This document shows positions 1 through 9,337 of a stretch of 64,000 bases of DNA, piece by piece (the stretch's first letter is position 1; the number at the start of each line of letters is the position of its first letter). The stretch is from an uncultured Kordiimonas sp. (lineage in GTDB: Bacteria; Pseudomonadota; Alphaproteobacteria; Sphingomonadales; Kordiimonadaceae): assembly GCA_947503575.1 (NCBI GenBank), contig CANNDZ010000001.1:310001-374000 (forward strand), given 5' to 3'. The notes below the pieces were generated by a model, which had not been told where the DNA came from, searched no databases, and saw nothing but the letters and a program-made list of their open reading frames with translations. The position numbers were made by a program, and so were the translations under genes.

Positions 1-1
1 T

Positions 2-766
2 GGCTCCGTATTGGTGAAAACATTTGCTTATCCCGCAGACCTTCGGTCTCCTGAAAACGATGTACGACTTTTGGAAACCCGGCTTCTGATCCATCAGCAA
101 GATGGTTGGAACGCCTGGACATATGTATGGGATGATGAGCAAAAAGACGCTGTGTTGAAAGTTGCGGGCAAAGTGGTTCCGTTAGATTTTGTCGATATCG
201 ATGGTCTGCCGCGCTCAATAAACTACATCGTTCCCAATAAAAACCAATGCAAGGGGTGTCATACCTTCGACCGGGCACTGACGCCGATTGGACCCAAGGC
301 GCGCAACCTCAATAAGGTTTTTACATATGACGGTGAGAACAAAAACCAGCTAAGTTTTTGGCAAGATGCCGGTATTCTGAACGAGTTGCCACCACTGGAC
401 CAGATTCAGCCTTTACCTTTGGTTGACGATGATGGGGCGCCCATCAACGACCGTGCCCGTGCCTACCTGGATATTAACTGTGCCCACTGCCATCGACGTG
501 AAGGACCTGGGTCAACGTCAGGTCTGTTCCTAACATACGGTGAAGAAAACCCGGTTGCATGGGGGTACAAAAAGCGCCCAGTTGCCGCGGGGCGGGGATC
601 GGGTGGGCTTACTTACGACATCGCCCCCGGAAATGCGGAACAATCCATACTCTACTATCGTATGCACTCCACCGACCCGGGCATTATGATGCCCGAGGTG
701 GGCCGCACATTGGTGCATAAAGAAGGGCTAGAGCTGATAAGAGACTGGATCAACCAGCTTGACTAA
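2..766 (+). CDS. Diheme c-type cytochrome, SO2930/HNE_0200-like (5' truncated)
   Basis: C-terminal part of a periplasmic c-type cytochrome; the frame is open to the window edge, so the start and signal peptide lie outside. Two CxxCH heme-binding motifs are visible: CKGCH near residue 83 of the visible part and CAHCH near residue 160. The second is followed by a Gly/Ser-rich stretch (GPGSTSG). A late MMPEVGR segment could supply an axial Met. This arrangement matches the family usually named SO2930 or HNE_0200 diheme cytochrome (TIGR03806-like), of unknown electron partner. Family assignment is from memory of the motif pattern. The gene stops 72 bases before the chosen dapB start, on the same strand. 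Confidence 0.7.
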   Translation, partial: GSVLVKTFAYPADLRSPENDVRLLETRLLIHQQDGWNAWTYVWDDEQKDAVLKVAGKVVPLDFVDIDGLPRSINYIVPNKNQCKGCHTFDRALTPIGPKARNLNKVFTYDGENKNQLSFWQDAGILNELPPLDQIQPLPLVDDDGAPINDRARAYLDINCAHCHRREGPGSTSGLFLTYGEENPVAWGYKKRPVAAGRGSGGLTYDIAPGNAEQSILYYRMHSTDPGIMMPEVGRTLVHKEGLELIRDWINQLD

Positions 767-838
767 GTCACCTTCCCTGTGCAGGTGCAGCATGCTAGTT
801 CTGGTCAAAAGCCAAAGAAAAGAACGCAAGGTACACTG

Positions 839-1621
839 ATGCAGAAAGTTGGAATATTGGGATGTATGGGCCGCATGGGCCAAGCCCTTGCAGTTGCAAC
901 GGCCAAGGTTGATGCCTTGTCTCTTGTTGTTGGCTCCGAAAGTCGCGGACACCCCATGGTTGGTGAAACGATGCCAGAAAGTGGTATACCAATTACGGAC
1001 CAACCGGAGGTCGTTTTTGACCTTGCAGATTTGGTAATTGATTTTACACCTCCCGGTCAGACACAGCAGCATGCAAACCTTGCCAGAACACGCGGCGTTA
1101 AGCTTTTGGTGGGTACGACCGGCTTGACAGACCTTGATCATGTTGCCCTTGATCAGGCGGCGGCGGACATACCGGTTATGCAAGCGGGCAACTATTCCCT
1201 TGGAGTTAATCTATTATTGTCTCTGGTTCGGTCGGCGGCCGCCCGACTAGAAAACGGTTGGGATATAGATATTCTGGAAATGCACCACAAGCATAAGGTT
1301 GATGCACCTTCTGGCACCGCTTTAATGTTGGGCGAGGCCGCAGCAGAAGGGCGTGGTCAGCCCCTGGAAGCCCTACGAACGCCAGCGCGTGAAGGCATAA
1401 CAGGTGTCCGCGAAGAAGGCTCGATTGGGTTTGCCGCGCTACGGGGCGGAAGTGTTATCGGGGAACATTCTGTCATTTTTGCCAGCGAAAGCGAGCGGAT
1501 AACCTTATCTCACAAAGCCGAGAATAGAGACCTTTTTGCGCAGGGCGCAGTGACAGCAGCGTCGTGGTTGGCAGACAAAAATGCCGGACGCTACAGCATG
1601 CGTGACATGTTGGGGCTTTAG
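839..1621 (+). CDS. dapB: 4-hydroxy-tetrahydrodipicolinate reductase
   Basis: Reduces 4-hydroxy-tetrahydrodipicolinate with NAD(P)H in the lysine/diaminopimelate pathway (cytoplasm). The 260-residue protein opens with a Rossmann nucleotide-binding loop GCMGRMG (residues 8-14). In the C-terminal half it carries the family signature HHKHKVDAPSGTA (about 148-160) with the catalytic His and Lys. The length fits the family (about 250-270). An open frame continues 60 bases upstream, but this ATG begins directly with the conserved strand MQKVGILG and has AAGG a few bases upstream, so I take it as the start. Confidence 0.95.
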   Translation: MQKVGILGCMGRMGQALAVATAKVDALSLVVGSESRGHPMVGETMPESGIPITDQPEVVFDLADLVIDFTPPGQTQQHANLARTRGVKLLVGTTGLTDLDHVALDQAAADIPVMQAGNYSLGVNLLLSLVRSAAARLENGWDIDILEMHHKHKVDAPSGTALMLGEAAAEGRGQPLEALRTPAREGITGVREEGSIGFAALRGGSVIGEHSVIFASESERITLSHKAENRDLFAQGAVTAASWLADKNAGRYSMRDMLGL

Positions 1622-1651
1622 CGTGCTTTGCTGCCTCAAAGGAGAAATGCG

Positions 1652-2065
1652 ATGAATGAAGCCATGTTGGCTCTGTGGGCCGGGCTTCCGGTATTTCTGG
1701 TTCATTCAGCGACAAGCCTTCTGATCCTGTTTGTTGGTGTTGCCATTTATATAAAACTGACGAAACACGATGAGCTTGTGTTGATACGCGCAGGTAACTC
1801 AGCGGCCTCTCTATCTCTTGGCGGTGCGATAGTAGGCCTTGCTCTGCCGCTGGCATTTTCGCTCGCTGCTTCTGTGTCGCTATGGGATTTATTTATTTGG
1901 GGCGTGGTTGCTCTTTTGCTTCAGTTGATTGCTTTCAGGATGACAGACCTGTTCCTCAAAGACATTTCAACCCGCATTGAGACCGGGGATATGGCTGCTG
2001 CAATTTTCCTGGTGTCGGTTAAGCTTGGGACTGCATTTATCAACGCTGCGGCAATTTCGGGTTAG
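1652..2065 (+). CDS. DUF350 family membrane protein
   Basis: 137-residue integral membrane protein with four hydrophobic segments arranged as two pairs. A short polar loop (YIKLTKHDE) follows the first segment, and a Gly-rich GGAIVGLALPLAF segment starts the second, as in DUF350 proteins. The biochemical role of the family is unknown. The start follows an AAAGGAGA ribosome-binding site at about 1638-1645. Its stop lies only 10 bases before the next ORF, which suggests the two are co-transcribed with dapB upstream or form a small membrane/protease operon. Confidence 0.75.
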   Translation: MNEAMLALWAGLPVFLVHSATSLLILFVGVAIYIKLTKHDELVLIRAGNSAASLSLGGAIVGLALPLAFSLAASVSLWDLFIWGVVALLLQLIAFRMTDLFLKDISTRIETGDMAAAIFLVSVKLGTAFINAAAISG

Positions 2066-2075
2066 GGGCAACGCA

Positions 2076-2906
2076 ATGCGGCGAGGCCTTGAGTTTACTG
2101 CTTACACAATCATGATCCTGTTTTTTATTTTTCGCTACGCAGGCGAGGGAGAAAAGCCGCCCCGGCGTCCTGTCGCACCGCCGAGAGCGCCAGAAAAAAG
2201 CGTATTGCTGCCGGACGGTGTAACACTGCCTCGTGATGTCAGCTCCACGGTTGTGGTTGAGATTGGTACCAAAAAACAAGCCAGCGTTGGCACTGCGTTT
2301 GCTGTTGACGAAGACGGAACCTATGTCAGCGCCCGCCATGTTGTTGAAGGCTGCGATACTATTTCCCTGTTGCGATCCAGGCAGATGATTCCAGTACGCT
2401 TACTTGTCAAGGCGTCCAACAGGGACTTCGCTGTTTTGAAAGTGGATGGTGTTCGTGTTCAACCATTTCACCTTGCTCTTGATGTTCCCCGCCGCGGAGA
2501 CGATGGTTTTATGATGGGCTATCCGCAAGGGGCTCCCGCTGACGTGCGCGCAACAGTAATTGGCGCTACGGTTATGAGTTCGCGTGGCCGATACTCCATA
2601 CGAGAGCGAGTGGTCGCATGGGTCGAACGCGAACGACGGCCGGGGTTTTCCGGTTCACTGGGAGGCATATCTGGCGGGCCTGTGCTCAGTCCGGCGGGGG
2701 CTGTTGTCGGCACTGTTGTTGCTGGCGCTCCGCGCAGGGGGCGGGTATATACAACAAACCCGGCTGTTTTTGAGGAGGCAGGATTAGCGCAACAAAACCG
2801 CACTGTTTATTCGTTAGAACCACTGAATATTGAAAGTTTTGATCAGGCCGCAAGTCAGTACCGGGCGTCCTTACGAATTGCACAGGTCTACTGTTCTGTA
2901 AGCTGA
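2076..2906 (+). CDS. Membrane-anchored trypsin-like serine protease (S1/HtrA-like)
   Basis: 276 residues. An N-terminal hydrophobic helix (residues 8-18) is followed by a Pro/Arg-rich linker and a chymotrypsin-fold domain. The catalytic triad can be read in order: His in SARHVVEG (about 87), Asp in NRDFAVLKV (about 118) and Ser in GGISGGPV (about 198). There is no C-terminal PDZ domain, unlike DegP. The likely site of action is the periplasm, tethered to the inner membrane. The open frame starts 99 bases further upstream inside the DUF350 gene, but the ATG at 2076 precedes the hydrophobic anchor. Substrate unknown. Confidence 0.8.
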   Translation: MRRGLEFTAYTIMILFFIFRYAGEGEKPPRRPVAPPRAPEKSVLLPDGVTLPRDVSSTVVVEIGTKKQASVGTAFAVDEDGTYVSARHVVEGCDTISLLRSRQMIPVRLLVKASNRDFAVLKVDGVRVQPFHLALDVPRRGDDGFMMGYPQGAPADVRATVIGATVMSSRGRYSIRERVVAWVERERRPGFSGSLGGISGGPVLSPAGAVVGTVVAGAPRRGRVYTTNPAVFEEAGLAQQNRTVYSLEPLNIESFDQAASQYRASLRIAQVYCSVS

Positions 2907-3018
2907 ATTTCATCTATGTCTTTGGTTTATATTATAAAAAACAAAGGTAAGGCTGCTTGTTAGAAAGCACTTGGTCTGCTAGCCCTGTTTAGGGTTCAAA
3001 AAAAGGGGCTGCTTTCTT

Positions 3019-3492
3019 ATGAAATACATGATGATAACGGCGTTGTGCGCCGCAGGAGTGATCGGGGGGGTTACAAGCCCTGTTATTGCCGGAGAGACCG
3101 CAGAAGACACAGTGGTTGAGCTGTTTGATGCCATGCGCGCCGGTGATGGCGATGCGCTCAGGGCCATTATCCTTCCGGAAGCGCGCCTTGACCGCCTTCA
3201 GCCGGATGGGTCTCTTCGGCAAGGAAGTTTTGAAAGCTGGATCAATTGGGTGGACCAACAAGAGCAAGGAGACGCCGACGAACAGATTTTCGGCGTTGAA
3301 ACATTCTCCAGAACAGCAGAACTTGCCACGGTATGGGCACCGTTTACCATCCGCTATAAAGGTGACCTAGTCGGGTGTGGTGTCAACCAGTTCACTCTGG
3401 GAAAAACGCCAGACGGCTGGCGCATTTTGTACGGAATAGACAAACAGGCACAAAGCGACTGTGCTACGTTTCCGGATCAGTTCAAAGACTGA
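3019..3492 (+). CDS. Secreted NTF2/SnoaL-like protein
   Basis: 157 residues with a typical Sec signal peptide (MKYMMITALCAAGVIGG..., likely cleavage after VIAG near residue 25). The mature part has the pattern of a small NTF2-like fold: a helical start (VVELFDAMRAGDGDALRAI) and a C-terminal beta sheet ending in a GWRILYGID strand. Two Cys in the C-terminal half could form a disulfide. Members of this fold are often enzymes or ligand binders, but no catalytic residue can be assigned here. The stop is adjacent to the convergent DUF2244 gene with no spacer. Confidence 0.6.
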   Translation: MKYMMITALCAAGVIGGVTSPVIAGETAEDTVVELFDAMRAGDGDALRAIILPEARLDRLQPDGSLRQGSFESWINWVDQQEQGDADEQIFGVETFSRTAELATVWAPFTIRYKGDLVGCGVNQFTLGKTPDGWRILYGIDKQAQSDCATFPDQFKD

Positions 3493-4020
3493 TCAACGAC
3501 CGCGCCAGCGCCCAAGGGCATCTTTGATGGCGGTTGCCACCTCGCGTCGTTCATGGGGCACGAGGAACCGGCCAACCTCAATTTCTTTGGTGCGGTGCTG
3601 GATGACCAGTACATTTTTATCTGCCCCAGCAGATTTTATCGTGACATTCACCCAGTAGGGTTCGAACCGGTCCGTCTTAAGCCTTCCTGCAGTGTCGGAT
3701 GCGCTGATTATCAGGTCGCTATCGGACAGTTGAATGGTCTCAAAAATGCGCCCGCGCCGGTAACTCAGAAAAAAGGCGAACCAGAGCGCCAGAATATCCG
3801 CCCCCAAAAAAAGCACGACGGGCCAGGCACCAACGATGAGAAATCGAATGCTTGCTAGCGTACATATGGTGATAAGAACCAGTAGCAGACGGGAGAAATG
3901 CTCTGGTTTCAGGGACCTTTGAGGATAAAGCGTCAAGTCTAGCCAGTAGCTCGAACAATCAGCGTTAACACCATCAAATGTTGAGCTTTCGGCGCCAGTT
4001 CCGCCTTTGACGATGGTCAT
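3493..4020 (-). CDS. DUF2244 domain membrane protein
   Basis: 175 residues. A short N-terminal region ends with YPQRSLKPEHF, then come two transmembrane helices (about 45-85). A soluble C-terminal beta domain follows, with the RFEPYWVNV segment typical of DUF2244. These proteins are widespread in Alphaproteobacteria and their function is unknown. The start at 4020 (MTIVKG) is chosen because it begins one base after the stop of the upstream hydroxylase gene, implying translational coupling; a longer frame to 4065 would overlap that gene. Co-transcribed with the UbiH-type gene. Confidence 0.75.
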   Translation of the reverse strand: MTIVKGGTGAESSTFDGVNADCSSYWLDLTLYPQRSLKPEHFSRLLLVLITICTLASIRFLIVGAWPVVLFLGADILALWFAFFLSYRRGRIFETIQLSDSDLIISASDTAGRLKTDRFEPYWVNVTIKSAGADKNVLVIQHRTKEIEVGRFLVPHERREVATAIKDALGRWRGR

Positions 4021-4021
4021 G

Positions 4022-5260
4022 CTACCGCACCCGTTCGCCTTGCAACAATTTTGGCAGTTCACCAATGGTGCCGCGCGCGTGGGACATGAAAAAGTTTTTC
4101 AGGGGCGGTATTTGCTCGACAACGGCCAAGCCCACATCGCGCGCCACCCGTATTGGTGAGACATCATTAGAAAACAGCCGGTTCAAAATATCTGTCACAC
4201 CAATCAGGGCGGCATTGTCGGCATGCCTCCATCCGCTATATTTTGTAAGCGTCTGGTCAGACCCAATGTCCAATCCAACCATCGCCGCATCACTGAGGGT
4301 CTCGATAAGGGCGGCAACATCGCGCAAACCTAAATTCAACCCTTGGCCGGCGATGGGGTGAATGCCGTGTGCAGCATCACCAACGATAACCAGCCGCGTA
4401 TCGGTATATGTGTCGGCATACTGCAGGGTCAGCGGATAAGCCCACCTGCCACCCACCGGTATAACGTCACCCAAAAAGTCACCAACCCGCCGTTTTACCT
4501 CTGCGGCAAATGCGCGTTCCGGCAAACACATAATCGTATCCACAAGGTGGCTTTTTTCTGTCCAGACCAGTGATGATCGGTTGCCAGTTAACGGCAGTAT
4601 TGCAAATGGCCCTGATGGCAGAAACCTCTCATGCGCGATGCCCTGGTGTGCGATTTCATGCTCAATTGAACAGACAATACCGTGTTGTTGGTATTCAAAT
4701 GTTGAGACCGGAATATTGGCCGTTTTACGCACAAGACTGCCGCGACCATCTGCGCCCATTAACAAACGCGCTGCGATCTGCGTGCCACTGGCTAGGTGAA
4801 CGGTGGCGCTATCCAGGGTGCAGTCAATCTCATCGATGCTTTCTTCCAGAAAGAGTTGGATATTGTCCAGCTCTGTGATCCGGTCAAACAGCGCGATCCG
4901 TGTATGGCGGTTTTCCACCATGTTCCCGAGCGGCCCATCGCCCAGTGCTTTGTGATCAAAATGCAGATGCAACAACGACGGCCCGTCCGAGACCCGGATT
5001 TCATTGATGGGTTGCGCATAGGGTTTCATGTGACGCCATATCCCCAGCGCTTCCAGCATACGGCATGTTGCAAACGCAAGGGCGCTGGACCGGCCATCAT
5101 ATCCAACTGCGGTCAAATCGCCCTTTGGGGCTCTGTCGATAACAGCAACCTCAAACCCGTGGGATGCAAGGCCAACGGCAGCCGTCAAGCCAACCATACC
5201 ACCACCCACGATGACAACATCGCAGTGTATATTTTTTGACGCTGGTTTTACGGTGTTCAT
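4022..5260 (-). CDS. UbiH/UbiF/VisC/COQ6-type FAD-dependent hydroxylase
   Basis: 412-residue flavoprotein monooxygenase, probably hydroxylating the aromatic ring of a ubiquinone precursor. It has all three family motifs: the FAD dinucleotide loop VIVGGGMVGL (residues 16-25), the central DG motif (GADGRGS, near 170), and the GD motif with the UbiH signature (VGDAAHGIHPIAGQGLN, about 290). Length and order fit the COQ6 family. Which ring position it attacks cannot be told from the sequence, so no symbol is given. First gene of a two-gene unit with DUF2244; the gap to the divergent ftsK is 205 bases. Confidence 0.88.
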   Translation of the reverse strand: MNTVKPASKNIHCDVVIVGGGMVGLTAAVGLASHGFEVAVIDRAPKGDLTAVGYDGRSSALAFATCRMLEALGIWRHMKPYAQPINEIRVSDGPSLLHLHFDHKALGDGPLGNMVENRHTRIALFDRITELDNIQLFLEESIDEIDCTLDSATVHLASGTQIAARLLMGADGRGSLVRKTANIPVSTFEYQQHGIVCSIEHEIAHQGIAHERFLPSGPFAILPLTGNRSSLVWTEKSHLVDTIMCLPERAFAAEVKRRVGDFLGDVIPVGGRWAYPLTLQYADTYTDTRLVIVGDAAHGIHPIAGQGLNLGLRDVAALIETLSDAAMVGLDIGSDQTLTKYSGWRHADNAALIGVTDILNRLFSNDVSPIRVARDVGLAVVEQIPPLKNFFMSHARGTIGELPKLLQGERVR

Positions 5261-5465
5261 AAGTTCTGTCTAGGACGGGCGAAAGGCGCTGTCCAGCGCC
5301 AAGCTGTCGCAGTTTAAGAAGTGTAGGTTTTTTCGTCACAGAAATGCCGCTCTTGTCCTAAAGGCTCATTGCGCATTAAAGTGACGTCGAACATAAACAT
5401 AATACCGACTGCGCATGGAATAGTATGCATACAGACCATGTGTAGCGGCAATAAGGGCATGATTT

Positions 5466-7886
5466 GTGGCGACCGCAAAGCGACGAAAATCCCCGACATC
5501 AAAACCGGCGACCAGTGCGAAGGCCCCTGTTTTGCCGCCGGCATTAACCGTTTTTTTGAAAAACAGCAGTTGGCGGCTTTTGGGGTTTTTGCTGTTTGCT
5601 CTGGCGGCGGCGGTTTTTGCGTCACTCTGGAGCTACAACCCCGCTGATCCGGCCCTGAATATGCAAACCAGGTCAGAAACGACAAACTGGCTTGGTGACT
5701 ACGGCGCTATTGTTGCGGACATCTTGATGCAAACATTAGCGCTTGCTGCATATTTGCTCCTGCTGCCCCTCGTAACCTGGGGCCTGAAGGTTGCCCGGTT
5801 GAAATGGTTACCCCTGTTTTGGCTTAATCTGGCTGCCTTGCCTGTTGGTGTGATCTTGCTCGCTGTCGCGATCAGCGTTCAGGCTCCAGACCCCGAATTT
5901 GCCGTGCAAAGTGGCTATGGGGGTGTTTTAGGGCAGCGTTTATATACCATCGTCGTTGGCCTGACCGCTGGGGTTTTTGTGGTACCCGGTTGGGCTTACA
6001 TGGTGTTTTTCATTGTGCTTGGCTTGCCGGTGTATTTGTTCTCGTTCGCGCTTACAGTATCTGAATGGAGGTCTTTCCTTTCGGCAGTATGGCAGGCTGT
6101 CACCTGGGCCGGTCGTAGTCTGATATCTGTCCTGAGCATTGTGTGGAACGGTTTTGTTGTTATTGTTTCGGCAATTTTCCGCCGCGGCGACGGGGAAGAA
6201 GAACTCGATGAACGCATCGAACCAACGGCAAAACCAACTAAACGACCCTCAGCAAAATCAGCACCCAAAATCACACCTGCGTCAAAACGAGTTCGTACGC
6301 CCGCAAAGCCCAAGCGCGGCCAGCGGGAGGTTAAGGAGGCACAAACAGCCCTCGACCTTGGCGATGGTTCTGGTTACCTGCTGCCGCCGCTTGAGCTGTT
6401 GGCACCCCCGCCACCGGTGGAGAAACTTGGCCGTATCAGTGCTGAAGCGCTGGAGCAAAACGCCCGCATGCTGGAAGGTGTGCTGGACGACTTTGGTGTG
6501 CAGGGTGAAGTAAACGATGTGCGCCCTGGCCCGGTTGTTACCTTGTATGAACTGGAACCTGCGCGCGGCGTTAAGTCTGCCCGGGTTATCGGCCTTGCGG
6601 ATGATATTGCCCGGTCGATGAGCGCAATCTCTGCGCGGGTTGCTGTTGTCCCGGGTCGCAATGCAATTGGTATCGAGCTGCCAAACAGTGATCGCCAGAC
6701 CGTTTTTTTGCGTGAGCTTTTGGCTTCCTCCGACTTTGAGAAAAGCAAAGCAAGGCTCGCGGTTATTTTGGGTAAGGATATTGGCGGCGAGCCGGTTGTT
6801 GCGGACCTGGCTTCTATGCCACACCTGCTGGTTGCCGGCACCACAGGCTCTGGTAAATCGGTTGGTGTCAATACGATGATCATGTCGCTTTTGTATCGGC
6901 ACAGCCCGGAGACACTTAGGTTCATTATGGTGGACCCGAAGATGCTGGAATTGTCAGTTTATGACGATATTCCGCACCTTTTAACCCCTGTCGTGACCGA
7001 GCCTAAAAAAGCTGTCGTAGCCTTGAAGTGGGCGGTGCGGGAGATGGAAGAGCGTTACCGCAACATGTCCAAGCTGGGGGTTCGCAACCTTGCGGCATTC
7101 AATAAACGCGTGATGGAAGCCAACGCCAAAGGTGAGCGGCTTGTGCGCCAGGTCCAAACCGGATTTGATAAAGAGACCGACCAACCGGTGATTGAAGAAC
7201 AGGAATTTGATTTCACACCGCTGCCGTTCATCGTAATCGTGATTGACGAAATGGCCGATCTGATGCTGGTGGCCGGGAAAGATGTGGAAGCAACTGTTCA
7301 GCGTCTGGCCCAAATGGCCCGCGCGGCAGGTATTCACCTGATTATGGCGACACAGCGCCCTTCTGTTGACGTGATTACCGGCACGATCAAAGCCAATTTC
7401 CCAACGCGCATCAGTTTTCAGGTGACATCAAAAATAGACAGCCGCACCATTTTGGGTGAGCAGGGCGCAGAACAGCTTTTGGGCATGGGTGACATGCTGT
7501 TTATGGCTGGTGGTGGCCGTATAACCCGGGTGCACGGCGCGTTTGTAGATGACAGTGAAGTCGAAGATGTGGTCACGCACCTGAAACAGCAAGGTGCGCC
7601 GGATTACCTGTCGGACGTTACGGAGGAACCTGAAGAGGGGTTCGATAGTCCGTTCATCCCAGGTCCATCTGGAGATGATAAAGAAAAGAGCCTGTATGAT
7701 AAGGCTGTTGATATTGTGCTGCGTGATCGCCGTGCCTCTACAAGCTACATTCAGAGGCGGTTAAAGATAGGGTATAATAAAGCAGCTACCCTTATCGAAG
7801 ACATGGAAGGCCAAGGCGTGATTAGCGCGCCCAACCACAAAGGCCAGCGCGAAGTGCTGGTGCCAGAACGCGAAGACGAGTTCTGA
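5466..7886 (+). CDS. ftsK: DNA translocase FtsK
   Basis: 806 residues. Pumps DNA through the division septum and activates XerCD recombination at dif. The N-terminus has the four transmembrane helices of the septal anchor (about 35-215), then a charged Lys/Pro-rich linker (about 240-280). The motor follows, with Walker A GTTGSGKS (about 457-464) and Walker B VIVIDEMADLM (about 590). The C-terminal gamma winged-helix that reads KOPS sites is intact (about 735-800, with SYIQRRLKIGYNKAA). The linker is short compared with E. coli. The start is GTG at 5466; no in-frame ATG precedes the first helix. A LolA-like gene follows, as in many Alphaproteobacteria. Confidence 0.96.
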   Translation: MATAKRRKSPTSKPATSAKAPVLPPALTVFLKNSSWRLLGFLLFALAAAVFASLWSYNPADPALNMQTRSETTNWLGDYGAIVADILMQTLALAAYLLLLPLVTWGLKVARLKWLPLFWLNLAALPVGVILLAVAISVQAPDPEFAVQSGYGGVLGQRLYTIVVGLTAGVFVVPGWAYMVFFIVLGLPVYLFSFALTVSEWRSFLSAVWQAVTWAGRSLISVLSIVWNGFVVIVSAIFRRGDGEEELDERIEPTAKPTKRPSAKSAPKITPASKRVRTPAKPKRGQREVKEAQTALDLGDGSGYLLPPLELLAPPPPVEKLGRISAEALEQNARMLEGVLDDFGVQGEVNDVRPGPVVTLYELEPARGVKSARVIGLADDIARSMSAISARVAVVPGRNAIGIELPNSDRQTVFLRELLASSDFEKSKARLAVILGKDIGGEPVVADLASMPHLLVAGTTGSGKSVGVNTMIMSLLYRHSPETLRFIMVDPKMLELSVYDDIPHLLTPVVTEPKKAVVALKWAVREMEERYRNMSKLGVRNLAAFNKRVMEANAKGERLVRQVQTGFDKETDQPVIEEQEFDFTPLPFIVIVIDEMADLMLVAGKDVEATVQRLAQMARAAGIHLIMATQRPSVDVITGTIKANFPTRISFQVTSKIDSRTILGEQGAEQLLGMGDMLFMAGGGRITRVHGAFVDDSEVEDVVTHLKQQGAPDYLSDVTEEPEEGFDSPFIPGPSGDDKEKSLYDKAVDIVLRDRRASTSYIQRRLKIGYNKAATLIEDMEGQGVISAPNHKGQREVLVPEREDEF

Positions 7887-7916
7887 GCAAATAATAAAGA
7901 CAGTGATGAGAATTTG

Positions 7917-8633
7917 ATGCTTTTAGTCAGTAAAATTATCCGCCTTGTGGCGTCAGCAGGTTTTTTGTCTGCTGGTGCCCTGGCCCAAGATGCAGACCAA
8001 GACGCAGCCCAAGACCAATCCGCGCTGTTACCGCCCCTTGAGGAACAGGTGATCAGCGAGGATACTTCCTTGAAGGCCTTTCGGTTGGTGCAAATCTATA
8101 TGGATACCGTGCAAAGCCTGGAGGCGCGCTTCACCCAATATGCGCCTGACGGCGGTGTGGTTAGTGGAAAGTTGTCGCTCGCCCGCCCGGGGCGTGTTCG
8201 TTTTGATTATGCGGATGATGTGCCGTTTCTGGTGGTGGCAGATGGTAAAACCCTGAATTTCATTGACTATGAAATTGGCCAGGTAACACGCTGGCCAGTG
8301 AAAGATACGCCATTGCGCGCCTTGCTTGGTGGGTCGACAGACTTGGCCAGCATTGGTGCTAATATCGAGCTTGCACCTTTCGGCAATTCGGAGCTGGTTG
8401 CACTGCATGCGGTGGATGTTGATCGACCGGAATTGGGGCAAATTACGGTCTATTTCCAGCAACAGCCGTACGCGGCTGAAAAATTAAAACTTATCCGCTG
8501 GGATGTAACAGACGCTCAGGGGCAGATCACCTCCGTTGAGCTTGCGGATACCTCTATAAACATGGAGCTTGCGGAAAACCTGTGGGATTTTGAGGACCCG
8601 CGCGGTCTTGCAAAACGTCGGCGCGCCCGCTGA
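7917..8633 (+). CDS. LolA-like outer-membrane lipoprotein carrier protein
   Basis: 238 residues. A Sec signal peptide (cleavage after GALA near residue 23) is followed by a Gln/Asp-rich spacer. The domain then shows the LolA pattern: SLEARFTQYAPDG, GKLSLARPGRVRFDYADD, a Tyr-rich sheet, and PLRALLGG. LolA proteins shuttle lipoproteins across the periplasm to the outer membrane. The position between ftsK and xth is a conserved arrangement in Alphaproteobacteria and supports the call. A TTG immediately upstream could also serve as the start; I prefer the ATG. Could be a LolA paralogue rather than the sole carrier. Confidence 0.8.
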   Translation: MLLVSKIIRLVASAGFLSAGALAQDADQDAAQDQSALLPPLEEQVISEDTSLKAFRLVQIYMDTVQSLEARFTQYAPDGGVVSGKLSLARPGRVRFDYADDVPFLVVADGKTLNFIDYEIGQVTRWPVKDTPLRALLGGSTDLASIGANIELAPFGNSELVALHAVDVDRPELGQITVYFQQQPYAAEKLKLIRWDVTDAQGQITSVELADTSINMELAENLWDFEDPRGLAKRRRAR

Positions 8634-8728
8634 CAGCAGGTTCCGAAACTAGCGAATTCCCGGCTGGTTATTCTTGCCAAATTGCACTAGATATCGGTCC
8701 TGCATATTTGTGACCGACAGGCCCATCC

Positions 8729-9313
8729 ATGACAGATGACAATGATTTTGAAGACCTGCTTGAAGACTTTCCGAGTTTGAAGTCGGTCGCCCCTTTTGTT
8801 GCTCTTGCTAGCGATGTGCGCTGGTTTCGGTCGCTAGGGGAAGACCCTGACAGGGAAACCGTTCGCATTGCCCGCGAATATGCTGGCACGCTTGGCTTTC
8901 CTGAAGCAGAACCTGCTTTTATTCCTGATTGGGAAGACGCCGCCTCAGCCGCAGAAAACACTGAATTCAATAGCCCAGCATGGGAAGCGGAAGAACAATT
9001 GCGAGCGGCGCTTACGGATGAGGTGCTTTTGGCCATTGACCCGCAAACGCTGGAAATGGTGATGACATATATTGCCCAAGCGGTCACCGAGGCGATTGAT
9101 GACGCCGCCAAGGAAGCCGCTGAATTCCTGCGGATTGATGACGAGAGCTTTGTGCTTGCAACGTCTGGCGCAGCAGCCCAGGCTGTTTATCAGGCGGCGC
9201 TTGTGGGTATGGCAGGCGAAGAAGAAGACCATCCATTAAGCTTGCGTTTCCAACTTTTCGAGCGTGGGCGCTGGCCTATCGGCATTATCGGCAACAGCTT
9301 TTTAATTTTTTGA
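8729..9313 (+). CDS. Acidic protein of unknown function
   Basis: 194 residues, strongly acidic (many Asp/Glu, e.g. DDNDFEDLLEDF at the start and EEEDHP near 170), with no signal peptide or transmembrane helix. The middle (about 85-165) is predicted helical and Ala-rich. The C-terminus ends in a hydrophobic RWPIGIIGNSFLIF stretch. I do not recognise a family. It starts with ATG in its own interval 95 bases after the LolA-like gene and ends just before xth on the same strand, so it may be part of that transcription unit. The coding call rests on length, position and alphaproteobacterial codon use. Confidence 0.6.
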   Translation: MTDDNDFEDLLEDFPSLKSVAPFVALASDVRWFRSLGEDPDRETVRIAREYAGTLGFPEAEPAFIPDWEDAASAAENTEFNSPAWEAEEQLRAALTDEVLLAIDPQTLEMVMTYIAQAVTEAIDDAAKEAAEFLRIDDESFVLATSGAAAQAVYQAALVGMAGEEEDHPLSLRFQLFERGRWPIGIIGNSFLIF

Positions 9314-9337
9314 GAACAACAGGATTGCGTGGGAAAT

